Shown here piece after piece: positions 6,559 to 9,913 of a stretch of DNA of 9,913 nucleotides. Numbering within the stretch: position 1 is the stretch's first letter; each line of letters starts with the position of its first letter. The stretch is from assembly GCA_017407375.1 (NCBI GenBank), contig JAFQWT010000073.1, forward strand, positions 1 to 9,913, written 5' to 3'. The position numbers and the translations under genes are program-made. The notes below the pieces were generated by a model that saw only the letters and a program-made list of their open reading frames with translations, was not told the DNA's origin and did no database searches. Source of the DNA: Clostridia bacterium (GTDB lineage: Bacteria > Bacillota > Clostridia > Oscillospirales > CAG-272).

Positions 6559-6908
6559 TGGCGTACGTCTATATCCTCGAGTGCGGGGACGGCTCGCTCT
6601 ATACGGGTACGGCGCGCGAGCTTTTCCGCCGCATGCGGGACCACTTTGAAAAAACGCCCGCCGCCGCGGCCTACACGCGCGCCAAGGGTGTCCGCCGCCT
6701 CGTCCTTGCCTGGGAGTGTGACGGCATCTCCGCCGCCCTGCGGGCGGAGGCCGCCATCAAGCGCTTAACGCGGCGGGAAAAGGAAGAACTCCTGGCCTCG
6801 CCCTCCCGCCTTGCCGAGGGAGAGTTCCCCACGCTTTCGGGGCTTTTCCTCCGCCCGCTCTCGGAGGATGAGGAGCCCCTCCTTACGGTGCGGCGGCACT
6901 ACGGTTAA
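6558..6908 (+). CDS. Small GIY-YIG nuclease-domain protein (UPF0213/YhbQ-YazA type)
   Basis: A 116-aa protein beginning at the ATG of the TGATG junction with alaX; a weak GGGGAAGG lies just upstream, so translation is likely coupled. The GIY-YIG fold is seen as AYVYIL (2-7) and SLYTG (13-17), then arginine-rich RELFRRMRDH (20-29) and the conserved glutamate in LRAEAAIKRL (E64). The catalytic Tyr/Arg/Glu positions therefore look present. These short single-domain proteins are widespread in bacteria; a nuclease role in DNA metabolism is assumed, with few members characterised. The tail after residue 86 (about 30 aa) is longer than in many homologues and has no motif I recognise. Cotranscription with an AlaX gene does not itself explain its role. 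Confidence 0.88.
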   Translation: MAYVYILECGDGSLYTGTARELFRRMRDHFEKTPAAAAYTRAKGVRRLVLAWECDGISAALRAEAAIKRLTRREKEELLASPSRLAEGEFPTLSGLFLRPLSEDEEPLLTVRRHYG

Positions 6909-6941
6909 AAAAACGGTGTTTCCGAGGAAACACCGTTTTTT
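6908..6941. terminator. Bidirectional intrinsic terminator between convergent genes
   Basis: A 15-bp perfect stem (6908-6922 with 6927-6941, loop CGAG) is flanked by an A tract on the left and a T tract on the right. It can therefore stop transcription of alaX/GIY-YIG from the left and of the membrane-protein gene from the right. It starts at the last base of the GIY-YIG stop codon. Confidence 0.93.
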
Positions 6942-6942
6942 C

Positions 6943-7656
6943 TTATGCTTTTTTGTCCCGCTCACTTTCCATGACCTCGCGGTAGGCGCGCTCGGCGCGC
7001 AGGCAGAGTCGGCGCGCAAGGAGCACAAGGTAATACCCCCAAAAGGCGGCGGCAGGCACAAGGAGGAGGTCCACCGTCATCGAGACGATCTCCACGGGGC
7101 GCAGGAACACGTAGCTGTTCACAAAATTGACTGCAGTGATGATCTTTCCCACCAGCTGATAAAGGCCGATCCCAATGGCCGCCGTCAGCGCGGCGCGCAC
7201 GGGCGGGGAGGAGAAGTCGTGAAAGCCCTTGGCCACGGCCTCTCTGTCCTTAGAAAGGAAGATCGCGTAGGGAAGGAAAAAGCCCAGCAGCATCGGCAGG
7301 ATCACCGAGTCAAAGGCCGCGCCAAGCAGGGCGCCAAGCTCGGCGGGGGTCACCGCCAGACGGAGGAACAGCGCCTGCCAAAGGAGGGAAAGTAGCCCCC
7401 CGACCGTAAAGGCGGCCAGCGTTGCGGCAATTGGCACAAGCGCCGCGGCGAGCCCCCTTTTGGCCATGGCAAAGGCGACACCCACCGTCGCAAACAAAAG
7501 CGCCAGCCCCACAAGACGGGAGAGCGTGTACACGGGATAGGCCAAGGGCGACTGGATAAGGTCGAGGTAATACGCAAGGGAGGAAAGGGGAGAGCGCAAC
7601 AGCTCGATCGCCATCACCGCGACCAAAAAGCGGAACCAAACGGGTATTTTTTTCAT
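6943..7656 (-). CDS. Multi-pass membrane protein of unknown function
   Basis: A 237-aa protein; start at 7656 with GGAG six bases upstream on the minus strand. I do not recognise the family. It has about five or six hydrophobic stretches: 8-20 (short), 40-64, 70-97, 105-135, 154-178 and 190-215. A basic/acidic loop (SKDREAVAKGFHDFSSPP, 135-152) and a charged C-terminal tail rich in Arg/Glu/Lys (216-237), probably cytoplasmic, are also visible. There is no signal peptide, catalytic motif or binding signature. It is a single-gene transcription unit with a consensus promoter and a shared terminator, convergent with alaX/GIY-YIG, so context gives no function. Base composition matches its neighbours, so recent transfer is not indicated. 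Confidence 0.75.
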   Translation of the reverse strand: MKKIPVWFRFLVAVMAIELLRSPLSSLAYYLDLIQSPLAYPVYTLSRLVGLALLFATVGVAFAMAKRGLAAALVPIAATLAAFTVGGLLSLLWQALFLRLAVTPAELGALLGAAFDSVILPMLLGFFLPYAIFLSKDREAVAKGFHDFSSPPVRAALTAAIGIGLYQLVGKIITAVNFVNSYVFLRPVEIVSMTVDLLLVPAAAFWGYYLVLLARRLCLRAERAYREVMESERDKKA

Positions 7657-7691
7657 AACAGCTCCGTGAGTGTGAGATTTCTATATATTGT

Positions 7692-7719
7692 ATTATACCA
7701 AAAAACAGCCGCTTGTCAA
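7692..7719 (-). promoter_or_regulatory. Consensus sigma-A promoter of the orphan membrane protein gene
   Basis: On the minus strand, a perfect TTGACA (7719-7714) and a perfect TATAAT (7697-7692) are 16 bases apart. Transcription would start near 7685, leaving a leader of about 30 nt. Both hexamers match consensus fully, so the gene may be well expressed. Confidence 0.85.
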
Positions 7720-7809
7720 TGCTTTGCCGCGGGGAAGCTTGCGCCCCTCGGTCATTTCCCGCCCGTGCGTGCATATAATGAAAAGGAATTCTCCGAAAGG
7801 AGCGCTACC

Positions 7810-8694
7810 ATGCACCACAGCCGTGACACCGCCCCCCTTAGCCCCCGCCTCCTCTATGCGGAGGTGGAGCGCCTTGGCCGCGCGTACCCCGCCCTCAGCC
7901 CCCGCGTGCTCGGCACCTCGATCCTCGGTCGGCCCATCCCCTTGCTCCTTCTCGGCCGCGGTCGCCAAAAATGCCTTTACGTCGGCACGCACCACGCCAC
8001 CGAGTGGCTCACCTCGCGGCTCCTTTTGTACTTTGCGGAGGAGCTGCTCTCGGCCCACGCTGCAGGGGAACGCCCGTACGGCCTTGACCTTTCTTTCCTC
8101 CTTTCGCGCCGCACGCTCTGCCTTGTGCCCATGCTGAATCCTGACGGCGTGGCCATCCACCTCGGGGAAGGGGAGGGCGACCCCCTCCGTGAGCGGCGTG
8201 CGCGTATGGCGGGGGGCGACTTTTCGCATTGGCAGGCCAACGCGCGGGGCGTGGACCTCAACCACAATTACAATGCGGGCTTTGCCGAGTATCGGGCGGT
8301 GGAGGCCTCGCTCGGTATCACGGGCGGCGCCCCTACGCGGTACAGCGGCGCATTTCCCGAGTCCGAGCCCGAGACGGCGGCCCTCGCGGGCTTTGTCCGC
8401 GCCACACGCCCGCGGCTATTGCTCACGCTCCACACGCAGGGCGAGGAGATCTACTGCGCGGGGGAGGGCGCCCACCCCACGGCGCGGCGTATGGCCCTCC
8501 TCTCGGGCTACCGTCTTTCCTTTCCCGAGGGTGCCGCGGCCTACGGCGGCCTAACCGACTGGGCAGGCGGCGTGCTGGGCATCCCCTCGTTCACGCTGGA
8601 GTGCGGTAAGGGGGAAAACCCCCTGCCCCCCGCGGAGGCGCTTCCCATCTACCGCACTCTCTCCCGCCTTTTCTTTGAAAGCATTACGATGTAA
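7810..8694 (+). CDS. M14-family zinc peptidase (carboxypeptidase A-like fold, putative gamma-D-glutamyl or DL-type peptidase)
   Basis: A 294-aa protein. The start at 7810 is preceded by AAAGGAG (7796-7802) at seven bases. M14 zinc ligands are visible: H62-x2-E65 (THHATEW) and the distant H208 (LTLHTQG). The catalytic glutamate is E264 (TLECGKGENP). MLNPDGV (108-114) and GVDLNHNYN (147-155) are also typical, but the arginine that usually binds a substrate's free carboxylate (DLNRN) is histidine here. There is no signal peptide or membrane segment, so it should be cytoplasmic, perhaps trimming recycled or spore peptidoglycan peptides. The specificity is inferred. A TATAAT at 7774-7779 could be its -10, but no -35 is evident. 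The next gene starts 13 bases after the stop, so the two form an operon. Confidence 0.88.
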   Translation: MHHSRDTAPLSPRLLYAEVERLGRAYPALSPRVLGTSILGRPIPLLLLGRGRQKCLYVGTHHATEWLTSRLLLYFAEELLSAHAAGERPYGLDLSFLLSRRTLCLVPMLNPDGVAIHLGEGEGDPLRERRARMAGGDFSHWQANARGVDLNHNYNAGFAEYRAVEASLGITGGAPTRYSGAFPESEPETAALAGFVRATRPRLLLTLHTQGEEIYCAGEGAHPTARRMALLSGYRLSFPEGAAAYGGLTDWAGGVLGIPSFTLECGKGENPLPPAEALPIYRTLSRLFFESITM

Positions 8695-8707
8695 GGAGGA
8701 TAACGCT

Positions 8708-8995
8708 ATGCCCGCATGCAACAGCGAGGATTTTCGTGATAAGGAGGTCATCAACGTCTGTGACGGTCGCCGCCTCGGCTTCGTCTCGGAGATCGAGTTT
8801 GACGTTTGTGACGGGCGCATCACCGCCATCGTCGTCTGCGCCGAGGGAGGCCTCCTTGGCGTCAAAAAGGGCGAGGAGCTGGTGGTGCCGTGGGATAAGA
8901 TCCAAAAGATCGGGGAGGATATCATCCTTGTGGACGGCATCGTCCTTCCACCCCCCGACCACGGCGGCCTCCGCCGCCGCAAGGGAAAGCTGTAA
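8708..8995 (+). CDS. YlmC/YmxH-family PRC-barrel protein
   Basis: A 95-aa protein with AAGGAGGA (8693-8700) seven bases ahead of the ATG; that site overlaps the end of the M14 gene. It reads as a single PRC-barrel domain: DFRDKEVINVCDGRRLGFVSEIEFD (8-32) followed by strands ITAIVV and LVVPWDKIQKIGEDIILV (58-75). It ends in a short basic tail (LRRRKGKL). YlmC/YmxH proteins are small Firmicutes proteins, often expressed during sporulation; their molecular role is not known. In this window it supports a spore-forming or ancestrally spore-forming Firmicute. Length and motifs fit the family well. Confidence 0.88.
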   Translation: MPACNSEDFRDKEVINVCDGRRLGFVSEIEFDVCDGRITAIVVCAEGGLLGVKKGEELVVPWDKIQKIGEDIILVDGIVLPPPDHGGLRRRKGKL

Positions 8996-9031
8996 GGCCG
9001 CCCGCCGCCGCGCCTTATCGCCGTAAAAAAG

Positions 9032-9065
9032 CGCCGATGGCAAGCTCGCCATCGGCGTCTTTTTT
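9032..9065 (+). terminator. Intrinsic terminator after the YlmC/YmxH gene
   Basis: A 10-bp GC-rich stem (9032-9041 with 9048-9057, loop AAGCTC) is followed by TCTTTTTT and preceded by an A tract. It closes the M14-YlmC operon. Confidence 0.9.
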
Positions 9066-9230
9066 CTCTCTTCGGGCAAAGGAGCCCTTGCGCCCGCTTT
9101 CCTATGGATCTTTTTGTTGCGGTGGTTGCCGCCTCCGCATACGCACGCCCCTCCGCGCTCTCTTGCCCCTTCCTTTTTAAGCGCCACTCCCGACGGAAAT
9201 GTAAAATTTTTGTGAACTTCCGTTTTCCTC
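9066..9230. other. Intergenic stretch before the rpsB promoter
   Basis: About 165 bases with no supported gene. Near 9075-9097 an imperfect inverted repeat around GGGCAA / TTGCGCCC could fold. At 9193-9223 an AT-rich core is flanked by ACGGAA and TTCCGT (inverted copies), immediately upstream of the rpsB promoter, which might be a regulator-binding site. Nothing else is recognised. Confidence 0.4.
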
Positions 9231-9259
9231 TTGCGCGCGAGGGAAAAATGTGGTATCCT
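9231..9259 (+). promoter_or_regulatory. Putative rpsB promoter
   Basis: TTGCGC (9231-9236), a 17-base spacer, and TATCCT (9254-9259), four of six matches each. Transcription would begin near 9266, giving a leader of about 115 nt before rpsB. Confidence 0.6.
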
Positions 9260-9265
9260 ATCATA

Positions 9266-9375
9266 CAGCTCGCTTTGCGAGTACAAAAAATTCTCACACA
9301 GGACGTGCGCGTCGTTGGTGCTCGCAAGAGTCTTGGCGCAAAGGCCATCCTGTGGCGGAAAAACCAGAAGGAGGA
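9266..9375 (+). promoter_or_regulatory. Structured rpsB leader, possible S2 autoregulatory site
   Basis: The leader can fold into a hairpin CTCGC-TTT-GCGAG (9269-9281). It then forms a long-range helix CACAGGA (9297-9303) with TCCTGTG (9348-9354), enclosing TGCGC (9306-9310) with GCGCA (9336-9340). The closing helix ends 13 bases before the AGGAGG at 9368-9373. Many ribosomal-protein operons carry leader RNAs that bind the encoded protein; that role here is inferred. I cannot match it to a named leader family. Confidence 0.5.
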
Positions 9376-9381
9376 CATGAA

Positions 9382-9913
9382 AATGTTCGTAATCTCGATC
9401 AAGCAGTTGCTTGAAGCCGGTGTCCATTTCGGTCACCCCACCAAAAAGTGGAACCCCAAGATGGCGGAGTACATCTTCACCATGAGAAACGGGATCCACA
9501 TCATCGACCTTCAGAAGACGGTCAGAAAGTTTGAGGAGGCCTATGCCTTCGTCAAGCAGATCGCCGAGGAGGGCGGCACCATCCTCTTTGTCGGCACCAA
9601 GAAGCAGGCGGCCGACAGCATCAAGGAGGACGCCAAGAAGTGCGGCATGTACTACGTGAACGTCCGTTGGCCCGGCGGTATGCTGACCAACTTCAAGACC
9701 ATCCGCAAGAGCATCAACCGCCTGAAGGAGCTGGAGAAGATGCAGGAGGACGGCACGTTCAACCTGCTCCCCAAGAAGGAAGCCGCGCAGAAGATGAAGG
9801 AGATCGAGGATCTCGAGAAGAACTACGGCGGTATCAAGGAAATGGATACCCTCCCCTCGGCCATCTTCGTCGTTGACACCCGTAAGGAGCACATCGCCGT
9901 GCAGGAAGCCAAG
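9382..9913 (+). CDS. rpsB: 30S ribosomal protein S2, partial (3' end cut by the window)
   Basis: A small-subunit ribosomal protein of the S2/uS2 family; 177 residues are present of roughly 235-260. It opens MFVISIKQLLEAGVHFGH, aligning from its first residue with Bacillus S2 (MSVISMKQLLEAGVHFGH). This and the eight-base spacing from AGGAGG (9368-9373) favour the ATG at 9382 over the in-frame ATG at 9376, which is only two bases from that site. Conserved blocks include WNPKM, YIFTMRNGIHIIDLQKT (30-46), ILFVGTKKQA (67-76), YYVNVRWPGGMLTNF (90-104), LPKKE and the central coiled-coil helices (105-150). S2 binds late near the body-head junction of the 30S subunit. The frame is intact to the edge. 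Confidence 0.97.

Noticed and set aside
7774..7779. TATAAT as a firm promoter for the M14 peptidase gene
   Set aside because: No -35-like hexamer lies 16-18 bases upstream and the extended -10 TG is out of register by one base, so it is mentioned only as a possibility.
8684..9892. Minus-strand open frame of 402 codons spanning the YlmC gene, the intergenic region and rpsB
   Set aside because: It is antisense to two well-recognised genes and crosses a terminator and promoter; no motif is seen. It is an antisense shadow.

Overview
The window is GC-rich and gene-dense, with consensus sigma-A-type promoters, strong AGGAGG ribosome binding sites and compact intrinsic terminators. A YlmC/YmxH-type PRC-barrel protein (a sporulation-associated family), an AlaX editing protein, an MgtE transporter and an S2 protein that resembles the Bacillus one (starts MFVISIKQLLEAGVHFGH) together suggest an uncultured Clostridia-like Firmicute, probably an anaerobe with a fairly high-GC genome. 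This is inferred from protein style, not from a marker search. I see no tRNA or rRNA gene, CRISPR array, insertion sequence or prophage.

Layout. Bases 1-2093 (minus strand): a two-gene operon of a Gfo/Idh/MocA-type oxidoreductase followed, through an ATGA overlap, by an enolase-superfamily (mandelate racemase/muconate lactonizing type) enzyme that runs off the left edge. They probably act in sequence on a sugar acid or similar hydroxy acid. Bases 2094-2487: a divergent intergenic region. It holds a good promoter, then a roughly 225-nt structured leader with mutually exclusive antiterminator and terminator stems. Bases 2488-3871: mgtE, a magnesium transporter/channel, broken by a frameshift in its first CBS domain near base 3013. 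Bases 3946-5311: an NfeD-like membrane protein plus an SPFH/band-7 protein, a classic membrane-microdomain pair, with its own promoter and a 19-bp terminator. Bases 5404-6908: an alanyl-tRNA editing protein (AlaX long form) translationally coupled (TGATG) to a small GIY-YIG protein. A bidirectional terminator separates this from a convergent orphan membrane protein (7656-6943, minus). Bases 7810-8995: a cytoplasmic M14 zinc peptidase with a YlmC/YmxH PRC-barrel protein. Bases 8996-9913: a terminator, a promoter, a structured leader and the first three quarters of rpsB (ribosomal protein S2).

Most of this is ordinary housekeeping DNA. The parts that deserve attention are regulatory: the attenuator-type leader of mgtE, whose sensing domain I cannot assign to a known riboswitch class; the frameshift in mgtE itself; the start region of alaX, where the Shine-Dalgarno sequence lies directly behind a terminator and a UNCG-type hairpin sits between it and the start codon; and a foldable rpsB leader likely to be a site of autoregulation.
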